DNA of 64,000 nucleotides from Pyricularia pennisetigena (Eukaryota > Ascomycota > Sordariomycetes > Magnaporthales > Pyriculariaceae), in assembly GCF_004337985.1 (NCBI RefSeq), contig NW_021940921.1:1567758-1631757 (forward strand), in the 5' to 3' direction. Under the pieces are notes generated by a model, which was not told the DNA's origin, did no database searches, and worked only from the letters and a program-made list of their open reading frames with translations. Every line of letters starts with the position of its first letter. Position 1 is the first letter of the stretch. A program made the position numbers and the translations under genes. This document shows positions 54,305 through 64,000 of this stretch, piece after piece.

Positions 54305-55354
54305 CCCACCAGCCGCCTCGTTGCGAAAGGCTGCAGTAGTATGCGTCCTGTCGTCGGTATCATACGCAGCGGAGGCGTGGTACGACCCAAGGAAAAGACA
54401 AAAAGGCCTGCTAATGGCGGTTAACCGTCCGTTGGTACACGCGGCTAGGGCCGTCCTCCCGGTCTGGAAAACCGCCCCAACAGCCTCCATCCTCAGAGAT
54501 GCCAGGTTACCGTCAGCAAAGGTCGCTATGGAACACCACCGGCTAAAATACGCATTTCGATTACGGTTGGCGGACAAACTGCATCCATTATACAGGCGAC
54601 AGTTTAGACATTTAGTGGAACGGGGCCGCAATGCCGGTCATCCCCAACCACGGGCTTCGAAACTGCTCGACGCCGAAATGGTATTTCCGCCGCTAATTCC
54701 CACTCCACTGTCACCACCCCGGTACACCCCCGGATCCCGCAAAGACCCAACAGGGGGCAAAAGCAAAAGGGAGGCAGCCAAGGATTTCCAAAGGTGGGCA
54801 AAACAGCTCGGGCCTAACGATATACAAGTGTTTAGCGACGGCTCCGAACAGTTTGATCAAAACCAAGCACCTGGTGGGATACGGGTTTATTGTATATCGC
54901 AAAGGCGAGATAACGGCCCAAGGTTCAGCAGCTTTGGGCGGGCCATGCCACGTTTTTGACGCCGAAACGGTCGGGGCACTGCGCGGCCTCGAGGCAGCCG
55001 ACGCGAACCCAGGAGACACAATATGGGTGTGTGTGGATAGCGCCTCCGTTATTTGGGGCCTGAGAGGATCCGCGTCACTGTCCTCGCAATGGGCCTATAT
55101 CCGATTCCACGAACTCGTGGAGGAGCTGAAAGACACAGGCGTCAGCGTCCGTATACGATGGTACCCGGGGCATGAAGGAATCGAAGGGAACGAGAAAGCA
55201 GACCGCCTAGCGGACGAAGGCGCGAAAGGACCCGCGGACACCGACCCCCGCACGCAAGGCGCGACCGTCAGCGGTATCCGATCCGAGCTTCGGAAGGCAG
55301 CCCGAGAGGCCAGCGCGCGATGTTGGCAGGCCAGGAAGACGTCAGATGCATACG

Positions 55355-55815
55355 TGTTACGATCAAGGTATTGGGTAACCTGTTCTTATGGTAAAGTACA
55401 GTGGGTTGAAGCAACTGAGCGTCTGACTGGGTAACTGGGGTTCTCAATGACTGGGGGTGAAGTTATGATCGTTCTCAAGTATTGAGGTTAACTAGAGTTT
55501 GATTGCTGCTAAGCAATCCTAGAGTCGAATCTATCTACATGGTAATGAGCGTGTCTTATATATCCAAGTGATCGCTCTTGTGTAAGTGATCATGATCACT
55601 CTGGGATGATCATGACTGGGGTTGATCACCTTCTTGGCAGTGATCGTGGTCACTCTCGCCCAGTGATCGGGTTAGGGTTACTTATCTTATTGTCACGTGA
55701 CCTCGTGTTCCCTTCCTCTTGCTCTTGGTCCGTGATTCTTGGTGGCTCTGGTTTGGGTTCCCGACACTTCCCCCATTCTTGCCTAATCGTGTCGGTGCCA
55801 ACCCTGGTCGTAACA
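55355..55815. repeat. Solo LTR of a second family, with target duplication
   Basis: 461 bp, TGTTACGATC to GGTCGTAACA, flanked by ATACG on both sides (55350-55354 and 55816-55820). Rich in TGATCA-type palindromes around 55560-55680. Its first ~147 bp recur at 7898-8045, and degenerate relatives lie at 63365-63692 and perhaps 62335-62560. The internal element is unknown, so copia versus gypsy cannot be told. Confidence 0.92.
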
Positions 55816-56456
55816 ATACGACCGGTGGCAATTGAATACAACCCAACGAAGGAACCAAACGAACTCGGGCTACCCCGGCGGATTTTGGGGCATTACCTAG
55901 CTATGCGGACAGGACACGGGGATTTTCGAGGTTACCACGACCGGTTTGCCCACCAGGGCGCAAAAACGCAATGCGCTTGGTGCGACAACTCCACGGCACC
56001 AGACCATTTGGTCCACTGCCCAAACAGTGTCAAACTATGGAAAAAGTGGCCCAACGGCCCGACTCAGCGGCCAAACACGCAGACCAGACAAGAGTACCTA
56101 TACAAGACATTGGGGAACCCGCGGGCCTTCAAGGAGTTCGCAGCCATTACTGGCCATTCAGCCCTCCCTCCGCGCTAAAAGCGCACCGAACCGGCCCTAG
56201 TGGACACCCCCGCGCGCAACGGTGCGCACGGACAGACGGCGGAAGGCGGCGCAGGCTGGTCATACCTCTGCAGGAATATAAGTTGCAGGGCCGCAGCAGG
56301 CACCCAGCCCTACATCGCCGCGGGCCCGGCCCGTGTCGATCGATCCGCTATATAGACTTATGTAGACTTAGATAGCGCGCCGTGATGCTCCACGTGCGGC
56401 TGCATGCGCGGAGAACCGGCGTTGCCGGCGCTCCGCGCGGCCCGGCGTTAATAGAC

Positions 56457-56483
56457 ACTACTACTACTACTACTACTACTACT
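56457..56483 (+). repeat. (TAC)n tail of LINE
   Basis: About nine TAC units ending the element, in place of poly(A). Confidence 0.85.
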
Positions 56484-56484
56484 A

Positions 56485-58389
56485 AAAGCCAATAGGAATG
56501 AGTCCGTCATAAAACGCACTGTTCAGAAAAGCTAGCATCAACTTCAATCTCGACTCTTTCTGGCGAACCATGGTAAATAAAAGCAACCACCAACGACCTA
56601 ATCTGACATTTCTCCGCGGGAAAGGTGCGTTATTCGACGGGCTCATTACTATTGGCCTGCATCGCATTGAGTGGCATTCCATTAGTAGGGGAATGCATCA
56701 TAAGGTTTGGAGGCTGTGAGAGGCTTGCAGTGAAGAAATATGAAGCACGATGGTCAGGCCAGAACAATCTGCGGAAGACTCGGATCCAGGGTTGCCGGGC
56801 AGCCAGAAGCAGGAACAAACCGCTACTGACTGCGACTGTGCTGTAAGCAATACATCAACTTGCAGGCTGGTGCGGTCTACTTGACCTCTTCTGGGATAAA
56901 GATATACATACAATCGACTCTATGGGTTGCTTTAAGTATGATTTTTTCACAATATTATTGCAACTGATTTATACATAGTTATACAACACCAAAATCAAAT
57001 TGTATTTGCTTCTGGGTAAAAATTTCGGGTGGCAGATAGCATTTTGATTCTGTTACTGACGCAGGGTGTCAGGCGGCAAAAGAGCAACTTGACTCAGAAA
57101 ATTGTTAAATAAGCCTCGGTGTACAGCCTCCGTGTGTCGCCAAACTGGAACATCGATATTAGTATCAGTAAGGGATTACAGGCGCCCCATGCACCGCAAC
57201 CAAAAAGGACGCCCGTAATGCGCCAGACGGTTTCACGCCTAACCTAAGTCACCAAACCCACTAGACGACACATATGATCACCATACAGAACTCAGGGAAT
57301 TGATGAGCGACGGGGTAATAAAGTAAGAACTTTTCGAAGTTCTCTGAAGCTCTAATATTATTGGCCGCAGCACACATCATCCCGCAGCTGACCTCTCCGG
57401 CAATTTACCGACGTTCGATGCTACTCAAAAATCGAGAAGGGTAGAACACCATCCTCTACTGGTATGTGGCGGCTTTGGAGGCTTTAGCTGTGAGGGTAAG
57501 TCTAGAACTGTCTTTCAGAATGCCTGCAAAAGCAGGTTTGCATGCGAGATACTTTGGGAATGGTGCCTCAATCCATTGTCTGAGACCAATAGTTACATAC
57601 GTAGTCATGACAGATAGTGGCAGGGGTTGATATATGTCCACATTTATTTCTCTTGGTTAACCTTGAGCCTTACATGCGCTTGTATCTCTTGCAACGAACC
57701 GTTCGATGGCAATTGTGAGCTCGGTTCCACCAGCCCAGGATGCCACATCAATAAGCAGGATGCGGTTCACGATGGGCTACAGCTCCAAGGGAAGCTGAAT
57801 GCTACGCTGAGTACAAGCTTCATGGAACTGGCCATTTCTTATTTCTTGTTCTACACTTGTTATCTGGTCTTTCGTTGAGCAGATGGCCGTGGTGTTCTAT
57901 GCTAGCTCACCAGCGCTACGGCAGTTTCTGAGTCCCTTCTCAGCAAACAAAGTCAAAAGTTCGAGCTTGCCCAGGTAGCATAACAGCCACTCGGGACGTG
58001 GTTGTCAAGCATGAGCCAAAGGCTGGCCATCGGGACACGAACACAGGCCAGGACATATGGTGGCATTGGATTGCAATTGGTGCTAGAGATATATGAGGTT
58101 CCCCTGCAGCGGCTGGTTGAATGTCAAAGGACCAAGACGGATGGGTTTACTTTGTATGCTGGAGCTCAAGTTTGCGCTAGGGTTCAGTCTTCTAAACAAA
58201 TCCCAAGGCGACGTTTATTCCAACCCACGATATCCGACATTGATGCCGATGGCAGTGTGAATTGAACTTGGCAAGAGGCGATAACCTACAGTTTGGTGCT
58301 GGGACCTGTGCGGCGAGCGACTTTGACACACCCACGACCAACTCAGGCCAGGCCAGGCCAGGCTTTCAAGAAACGAGCGTCATGGATTT
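56485..58389. other. No complete gene; short peptide relic at left end
   Basis: Minus-strand 56482-56580 encodes RLKLMLAFLNSAFYDGLIPI, echoing a peptide near 16645-16690. A run of GGCCA units occurs at about 58348-58366. Otherwise no coding evidence. Confidence 0.4.
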
Positions 58390-60263
58390 TTAGACCACGG
58401 CAGATCGAGAATTGGTTCTGATTCTTGCTCGGCCAGTAAGGCGGATAGCCCAACCCGCAGCAAAAACACTCAGCATGATGATTGCCCCATTTGCAACTGC
58501 AACGGAGAACGTTCCTGCAATCGCCTTAGTAATCACCTCGGCTACTTGATTTACCAAAGAAAGATTTCCTTCCAGGCTAGGATGCCTGAAACCCGCAAGC
58601 ATGCTCCAGATTTCGTCACCTGTGATGTCGTCTTCCCCACCACTGAGCATCGCGTCGCTGAGGTATCTAAAGCCAAGATTCTGATATATGCAAGCGCAGA
58701 CTGAGGTAGCAAGGGAGATGACGCCGAAATGCAGCGTGGCGAATAGGGTAGCATAGCTGTTTGCTCGCTCAACACTCTTCTGATCCTGGTCCTGTAGTAG
58801 GATGGCTGTCTGCCGGAACACTAGCCCTACTCCTCCCCCAGATATGGCGAGTATGCCCATGACGATGCCGGCAGATCGATATGGATCTGCAGAAATTTGC
58901 AGGACTGATGCAACGAGAATAAGCCCGCCGCCGAGCACATTGAGACCAGGATCAACCTTGGCTCTCTTGAACAGTGTTTCGTGGAGTATCCTCGTGAAAA
59001 GCAACGATCCGACGTACGGCAGAAGATGTGCAGCAGCTGTGGCGAGGGTGGACCCTTGAGCAAGTAAAAACACAAGCGGCGCGTATTGCAGGTTGACCGT
59101 GTAGGAGGCAGAGGCCATGCTAGTAACGGTAAAAGCCAGAACATGCTCAATACCGATTGCTCCAAAAACAATGATGCGAGATGCAGGAGTGGTGCCGATG
59201 CAGCGGAGCTGCTGTGTTGCATAGGCAATCAAGAGAAAGCCGGTAAGCACCCAAGCGACGTCGGCAGAAGTTGAGCCCCAGGTCCAGCGATGACCCGAGA
59301 AGACTAGACATGCATGAAGCATCATGACTGAGCCGCAATGTAAAATCCAACCCAGCCAGTCGGTTTCTACCAACCAGGACTGCTGTCTGGGGTTCCCTGC
59401 GATTCCGCTTGCAGTTTGGCGTCTTAGGTGCAATGGGGGAAGGAAGAAGTAGTATCCGATCCATAGGAAAAGCACTATCGGTATGTTTACAAAAAAGGCC
59501 TTTCAAGGTTAGCTTGGGTGAACTTCCGCACTCCCGTCCTGCGTTTTCGCGCTGCGAGCAAGGCCTGAACTTACCCACCGCCACGTAGCCGTGTAGCTGT
59601 CTGCGAATGCACCGGCAATAACCGGACCGAGAAATAGACCAAGCACGAAGCAGATATCTATGACAGCCCTTGTGCTGAGTGTATTATCCGGACGAGCATA
59701 TACAATGCCGTAAAGGAGGAGTCTGCCCGCGAGGAAGTTAGATGGAGGCCATGTACAGTAGCTCGGAGACGACGAGATCTCACCCGTGGTAGACTCCTGC
59801 TCCTCCCGCCCCGCTGATTGCTCGCCCCAGGATGACGGCATTCATGTCTTTAGCGGTGCCAGACACAACCACGCCTACAACAAACACGATGCTGTGAATG
59901 TAAAACTGCAGCTTCAAGTCTGCCAGCAGAGACAAGCGCCTACAAAGCGGCATGATGCACACTGCGACGGCCGGGTATGCAAGAACGACCCAAGCGAGCA
60001 AGTCATCCCGACCAAGGACGCTGAAGATTCGAGTCTGAGCGTTCGATGTGTTGCTTACGTTGTATCCTGAGTTGGACACAGTCAGAACTGAGGACCCTTC
60101 ACATTCTGCAGCTAAACATACCTAGAAGCATGCTACTTAGTCCACAGCACAGCTTGAACATGAATGATCTCCAGGATAAGCATTTTTCTTTCTCGTTGAG
60201 CCTGTAAGAATTGATATCATCCGATTTTACCGAAGACGGAAAGTCCCTGTCTTTGGGTTCCAT
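58390..60263 (-). CDS. MFS transporter (drug/toxin efflux type)
   Basis: Major facilitator with about 12-14 hydrophobic segments, likely a plasma-membrane exporter in the AflT/Tri12-like group. Four exons, all in frame: ATG 60263 to 60122; intron 60067-60121 (GTATGT, CTGAC, CAG); exon 60066-59784 with ILGRAISGAGGAGVYHG (MFS motif C-like); intron 59723-59783 (GTGAGA, CTAAC, CAG); exon 59722-59575 (VLGLFLGPVIAGAFADS, ATWRW); intron 59500-59574 (GTAAGT); last exon 59499-58390 (AFFVNIPIVLFLWIG onward), ending TGRARIRTNSRSAVV. I chose ATG 60263 because the frame upstream lacks another ATG. No stop or frameshift. The protein is about 530 residues. Substrate unknown. Confidence 0.88.
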
Positions 60264-61561
60264 AGTTGCTATTATCACAGGGTTTCTCAATACGAAAAAG
60301 CAGTGATAGCTACCAAAGAGAAGATCAGTTTCCCCTAGTAGCGTTCTAGTTAGATTTTATAAAAGGATAATCCAAAACAGGCTGTTCAATGCCACGAACG
60401 AGCAGCAGATCAGAAATCCACTCACCTGTTATCTCAGAGCTAGTCTTAAGCCGCATCTTGCTTATTGCTCAGATTTTCTACTCGAATCAGCAGCTATGGG
60501 CTGAAAAAGGGCTCCATAAGCCCCTATCTATGAATTCCTTTATATAACAGGCTCATATAATCAGGAGCGGACATGTCAGACCGATGAACGGAAAGTATGT
60601 TCCTCCTATAACACATAAGACAATGGAGGAAAGACTGAGAGCATGCACACAAGCCGCACGTACCGAGCTGACTGTGAAAAACGTCCTGCAAGTATATATT
60701 TTACTTAGAATAATATCCTCAGCTCTGCACCTTCTCCTAGTACTTGTCCAAACGTTAGAGCTAGCTATCAGGCTACCTTTGCTTGGCTTTTTGGCCATCA
60801 CTTTTTTTTCCAGACCTGTCACAACATGGCAGGAGATCTATGATGCATTTCCACACGCAGAAGTTTCCAAACTTCTGGTTTATACAGGAGGTGTCAAAGA
60901 ACTGTTACAGAAACTGAAGAATCGGAGATTCGATATAGCGAAAATTCGGTAGCGATCGAGTAATGGTTTCTTTAGCCGATGCCGTATCAGATCCAACCGG
61001 CAGGTACTGAACAATTTTGTTTCTAGATCTCCAATCGGCGAATATACAAATTCGACCAATAAATTTTGTGTATTTAGCTCACAACTGTGACTTAGACTGC
61101 TAGTGAGATTTACGCCTGTCTTGTGTTGCTTGATAGGAGGGCTTGCGCCAGCTGCGCTCAGATCCCATTGCATGGCTCCTTAGGCGAGAGCTCAGGAGCA
61201 GCGGCTTCGCAGGGCTTGAAGCAAAACGCCGGCATTTCAGTAGAATGATGCATTGGATTCGTGCTCCTATAGGCTGACCATGGATTGCCCACCATGATCC
61301 CAACGAGGCAAGACTCGAAGCTTCTGATCCTCGCAGTAGATTCGGCCACTCGCAGAGTTGGATTGATCTACACTTCTATTGCTAATGTCACTGTTTAAAG
61401 CATTCAAAGTTCCAATCTCCAAGTCAAGACTACCGGACCCAACTGTGACCAGGCTCTAATTCAGTTAGTTACGGTAAAGAAGCGTAATCTCTGATCCTAT
61501 CTAACAAACAGAAGAAAGGCCGAGTACAGACGCACTTGACTATGAAACACTGGATGCTTGG
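60264..61561. other. MFS promoter, then no recognisable gene
   Basis: The left part is the MFS upstream region. A 122-codon frame at 60584-60952 has hydrophobic stretches but no family motif and is not supported as a gene. Confidence 0.4.
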
Positions 61562-61999
61562 CTAGCCCCTAAGGCCATTACGAATATTATCGTATCTACT
61601 TTGGAGGTAGCTCAGCCAGTTCTGCGAGCGGTCAAGCGATCTCAGCTTGTTGGCACTGGCAAGGGTAAGGCTTTTATCGTCAGTACGATCTGCTGAAATT
61701 TCCCAGAACATGCTGCCGCCAAGCGCCTTGGCCTTAATGTATTCGACCTTCTGAATAACGCTTTCCGATGTGTCATACGTCAAAAATTCCTTTGTTGGAG
61801 TATTGTAGCTGAAAGAAGCACCAATTCTGGCGTCGTATATCTCCACAGCACCCGACCGTGGCAACGCTTTGTAGTCCCAAACACCGGGTTCCCAGGATCC
61901 ATTGCCGATCCCCGAAAAGGGTCTACCCGGCCCCGTTGTGTTTTGGAAAGTCCGGCCATAAAGGGGAATGCCCAGTACAAGATTTTCAGGCGGGACATC
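61562..61999 (-). pseudogene. GH18 chitinase, C-terminal fragment
   Basis: Minus-strand frame from ~61999: VPPENLVLGIPLYGRTFQN, GIGNGSWEPGVWDYKALP, YDARIGASFSYNTPTKEFL, YIKAKALGGSMFWEISADR, and a tail to the stop at 61562. This is the last third of a class V chitinase of the fungal ECH42-like type, including the conserved tryptophan of the barrel's last strand (MFWE). The DxxDxDxE catalytic strand and the signal peptide are absent. Scattered similarity may persist to ~62160 (LSQIINHRAL). Not a functional enzyme. Confidence 0.8.
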
Positions 62000-63364
62000 A
62001 CATTACTCTCAAGCTGCCCAATAGACGACTTTGTAGTAAGCTGGCTTTCACAGACTATATCCTTATTGATCACATTCCTAGACTAAAATGGCAAGCAAAG
62101 ACCTTACCAGAGCTCTATGATTGATTATTTGGGAGAGACTGTCCCAGAGCCAGTGCTGCGGGAGAAGGCGTGCTATCATTTCAGTTCTACAAAACCAAGT
62201 GCATGAGGCTGCAAGTAGAATGGTTGTAGCTGCTTACTCGCGAAATGAAATATAGTGTTAAGCGTTCACGCGACCTCTATCAATTTTTGAGGGGAATGTT
62301 CATATGTACGTATTTTTACTGGTCAAAGCAAGGTTCTTGATCTCAAAGACTCCTCAGAGTCTTCGGAGATCAGGTTGTGATCTCTGAGATCACCCCTTGT
62401 CTGTTCAAGATCAACTGTCTCGGCAGTCACGTGCTGCCACGTGGCTTTGTCCTTATGTAATCCTGGCTCAGCCCGTCGGTGATTCTTCTGGGCGAGTGTC
62501 GTCAAGAGGGGCATGACCCCACCTGGCCTCCCTGGTACCAGCCCAACCATCTGCTCGTAACGAACGGGATCGAATCCGGGCGGAAGCAGTTCAAACAAAC
62601 GTGGAGGATTTTCCTGGAGGGCTTGATTCCTCGCATGTATGTGATTGTGTTGTTGCAGGGGGTGTACTGACTTGATGAACTTTCGCTGCAGACTGGCATA
62701 TGAGTCGGACAAAGGGAGCTCAACAGTGCGGTCTCGACGGCTGTTATGGCTTATTCCATGAAGTGATTTATTTCCAGAAAGTGTCCATAACTCAGAAGTG
62801 GGACTTGACTACAGTTGAAAGCAAGCCCATCTTTCTCCTGTCAATACATATTGGTTTTCTGTATCTGCTCCATATAGTGCCGATTGAGCCTGGGTACCCA
62901 CTGCGTATGCATTCGACGACCCTAAGGGCTCTATCCTATAAGTCAAGCCGAAGTAATATACTGCTTGCACTGTTGCAGTGAATATCTACATAAGCAGCGA
63001 AATAGGAGTCACCATCACTTCGAGATAATAAAGAAGATGTTTGATTATAGCCAAAAGTGAATGTTTGTTCTGGGGCCAAACCTGGATCTTCCCCATGTTA
63101 ACAAGTAGACACAAGTATCACTCGGCCACCCCCACATTTCAAAGACTGAATTTCGGTACTGCAAGCCAAGACGTAGTTGCTCCAAACTGTCTACCAGCCG
63201 ATGCAAAGTTCAGAGATTAAGGCGTACCTGCGTCTGAAACTGTTCTTGAAGAACCAATTCTACCAGTGTCCTGGACCAATTTATCGTGTCCTAGGCCAAT
63301 GGATCTGTCATACGCTTCCTCATTCACCTAGCCCGACGCCGTATTAGTAAAATTTCCCAGACAT
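62000..63364. other. Degenerate LTR-like stretch (about 62335-62560), otherwise nothing
   Basis: 62335-62560 has TGATCTC-type palindromes, a stretch reading TTCTTCTGGGCGAGTG, then CTCCCTGGTACC and CTCGTAACG. This order resembles the 3' half of the LTR at 55355-55815 and the unit at 63365-63692. No genes seen. Confidence 0.4.
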
Positions 63365-63692
63365 GAGTTGAAGTAACTGAACGTCTGACTGGCAGGTAAC
63401 TGGGGTTTTCATTGAGTGGGAAGAATTTCTGATGGAACTCAAGCATTGCTGTTAACCAAAGGTTGATTGCTGGTAGGCAATCCTGGAAAGAAATGTATCT
63501 ACATGGTAATGAGCGTTGCTTGTAACCTATTTCCTAAGTGTAGTGATTGTGATCTCCTGATCCAAATGATCCCTGTTCTTGGCGTCTTACAAGGTTTTGA
63601 TTCCTTCCCTATATAATTTTGGGTTCTGTCGGGATATCTTTCTTGGGCAAGTGTAGAACGACTCTGTCTGGTCTCCCTGGTACCGGTTATAA
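63365..63692. repeat. Degenerate LTR related to 55355-55815
   Basis: Contains GTAACTGAACGTCTGACTGG, GGTAACTGGGGTTTTCATTGA, GCTGTTAACCAAAGGTTGATTGC and ATCTACATGGTAATGAGCG. These appear in the same order in the 461-bp LTR but with many changes. It ends near GGTTATAACG. An old copy or a sister family. Confidence 0.7.
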
Positions 63693-64000
63693 CGCCTGTT
63701 TTGACGCACCCAAACTCAACTAGCACGGGCCACTACTTGTGGCAAAAGGGACAACGGTATGTGAGGTTTCCATCAATTGTTTCCAGTGTTGTGTGCGGTT
63801 GTATTAATATGTGCTTTGTTACAATTGGTAAGCTTCTCATGTATACAGTCGTGCAGTATTTAATGGTTTTTGCTGACGTTGGTAAGGGTGTGGAAGACAT
63901 TGAAAAAGAACCGTTGCTATGGGCTGCGATGCTAAGTGAGCAGCTTCTCAAAATTTTAGCTCACATGGCGTATGTATTCCAACGTTAGACATACCTAAAG
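63693..64000. other. No recognisable gene
   Basis: A 95-codon frame reaches nearly to the window end but shows no family motif. The window may cut a gene here. Confidence 0.35.

Larger units (their letters stand above)
51742..56178 (+). pseudogene. LINE ORF2 (endonuclease-RT-RNase H), interrupted
   Basis: Endonuclease region: VINIQEPACYL and GSDHQTLKTNLP are recognisable, but the usual GDFN motif reads GRYFN, so the nuclease is probably dead. TAA at 52831-52833 splits endonuclease from RT (frame then continues). RT: LPKAGKRDKTNIRSWRPIAL, VTSDVQGAFDALLPKRL, GTPQGSPASPVLYM, FAYADDILNW. Solo LTR at 54098. Frame changes near 54325 and 54865. RNase H: VFSDGSEQ, FDAETVGALRG, VCVDSASVIWG, WYPGHEGIEGNEKAD. 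Solo LTR at 55355. The C-terminal CAWCDNSTAPDHLVHC zinc motif ends at 56178. Confidence 0.85.
49996..56484 (+). mobile_element. Tad-like non-LTR retrotransposon (LINE), decayed, with nested LTRs
   Basis: Full-length by layout: a 5' leader shared with the fragment at 14236, ORF1 with zinc knuckles, ORF2 with endonuclease, RT, RNase H and a C-terminal zinc motif, GC-rich 3' UTR, and a terminal (TAC)n run at 56457-56483. Two solo LTRs (54098-54304 and 55355-55815) sit inside ORF2. Without them the element is about 5.8 kb. Several frameshifts and a stop make it inactive. Order of events: LINE first, then each LTR element. Confidence 0.88.

Noticed and set aside
55560..55680. TGATCA-rich inverted repeats as a CRISPR-like array
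   Set aside because: The units are irregular, lie within a solo LTR and lack spacer structure; the genome is eukaryotic.
56457..56483. (TAC)n as an independent microsatellite
   Set aside because: It lies exactly at the 3' end of the LINE, so it is better explained as the element's tail.
57627..57878. Small cysteine-containing, secreted-looking protein
   Set aside because: The apparent start is TTG and the in-frame region has no ATG giving a signal peptide; no homology seen.
60584..60952. 122-codon frame with hydrophobic stretches
   Set aside because: The composition matches AT-rich noncoding sequence, with no family motif or splice context.

Overview
The window looks like a transposon-rich accessory region of a filamentous ascomycete. 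Short GT-AG introns (about 50-85 bp) carry CTRAY-type branch sites. There are fungal HET, PD-(D/E)XK, HNH, MFS and MATE genes, a chromovirus, pogo/Fot-type elements and a Tad-like LINE. The repeat content fits Pyricularia (Magnaporthe) or a close relative, but that is inferred from remembered families, not from a search.

Layout. 0-6.6 kb: a solo LTR and a complete minus-strand Ty3/gypsy chromovirus (684-6550) with identical LTRs, butted against the 3' end of an AAA-ATPase gene. 7.3-9.1 kb: an LTR piece fused to a truncated MATE transporter gene. 10.5-12.7 kb: a spliced HNH gene and a relic of the nuclease-kinase gene found complete at 22-24.5 kb. 14-18 kb: relics (LINE 5' piece, ferric-reductase tail, HAD-like tail, a hypothetical gene cut by a solo LTR, a pogo relic). 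19.7-21.3 kb: the complete MATE paralogue, inverted relative to the first. 21.7-22 kb: a Sen15-like relic. 22-24.5 kb: a 785-residue nuclease-like/kinase-like fusion. 24.9-25.3 kb: a small two-exon basic-protein gene that recurs twice at 42-43 kb. 26.9-36.6 kb: one giant DUF3638/DUF3645 gene (about 3,200 codons). 37.1-39.4 kb: a complete pogo-like transposon beside an older pogo relic. 39.5-48.8 kb: two PD-(D/E)XK_12-like genes, a broken HET gene, a broken DUF7587-like gene, an ankyrin relic and a C2H2 gene. 50-56.5 kb: a decayed LINE carrying two nested solo LTRs, each with a 5-bp target duplication. 58.4-60.3 kb: a four-exon MFS transporter. 61.6-63.7 kb: a GH18 chitinase tail and degenerate LTR-like sequence.

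Genes that look functional: the chromovirus, pogo transposase, complete MATE, nuclease-kinase fusion, two small basic-protein genes, MFS transporter, and possibly the C2H2 gene and the first PD-(D/E)XK gene. Many others carry one to several breaks. Some breaks are tryptophan-to-stop changes and several are one-base shifts in homopolymer runs, so true decay and assembly error must be told apart. No shared pathway is visible; the theme is turnover of transporters, nuclease/self-recognition-type genes and transposons. All family names come from reading translated motifs by eye; no database was searched.
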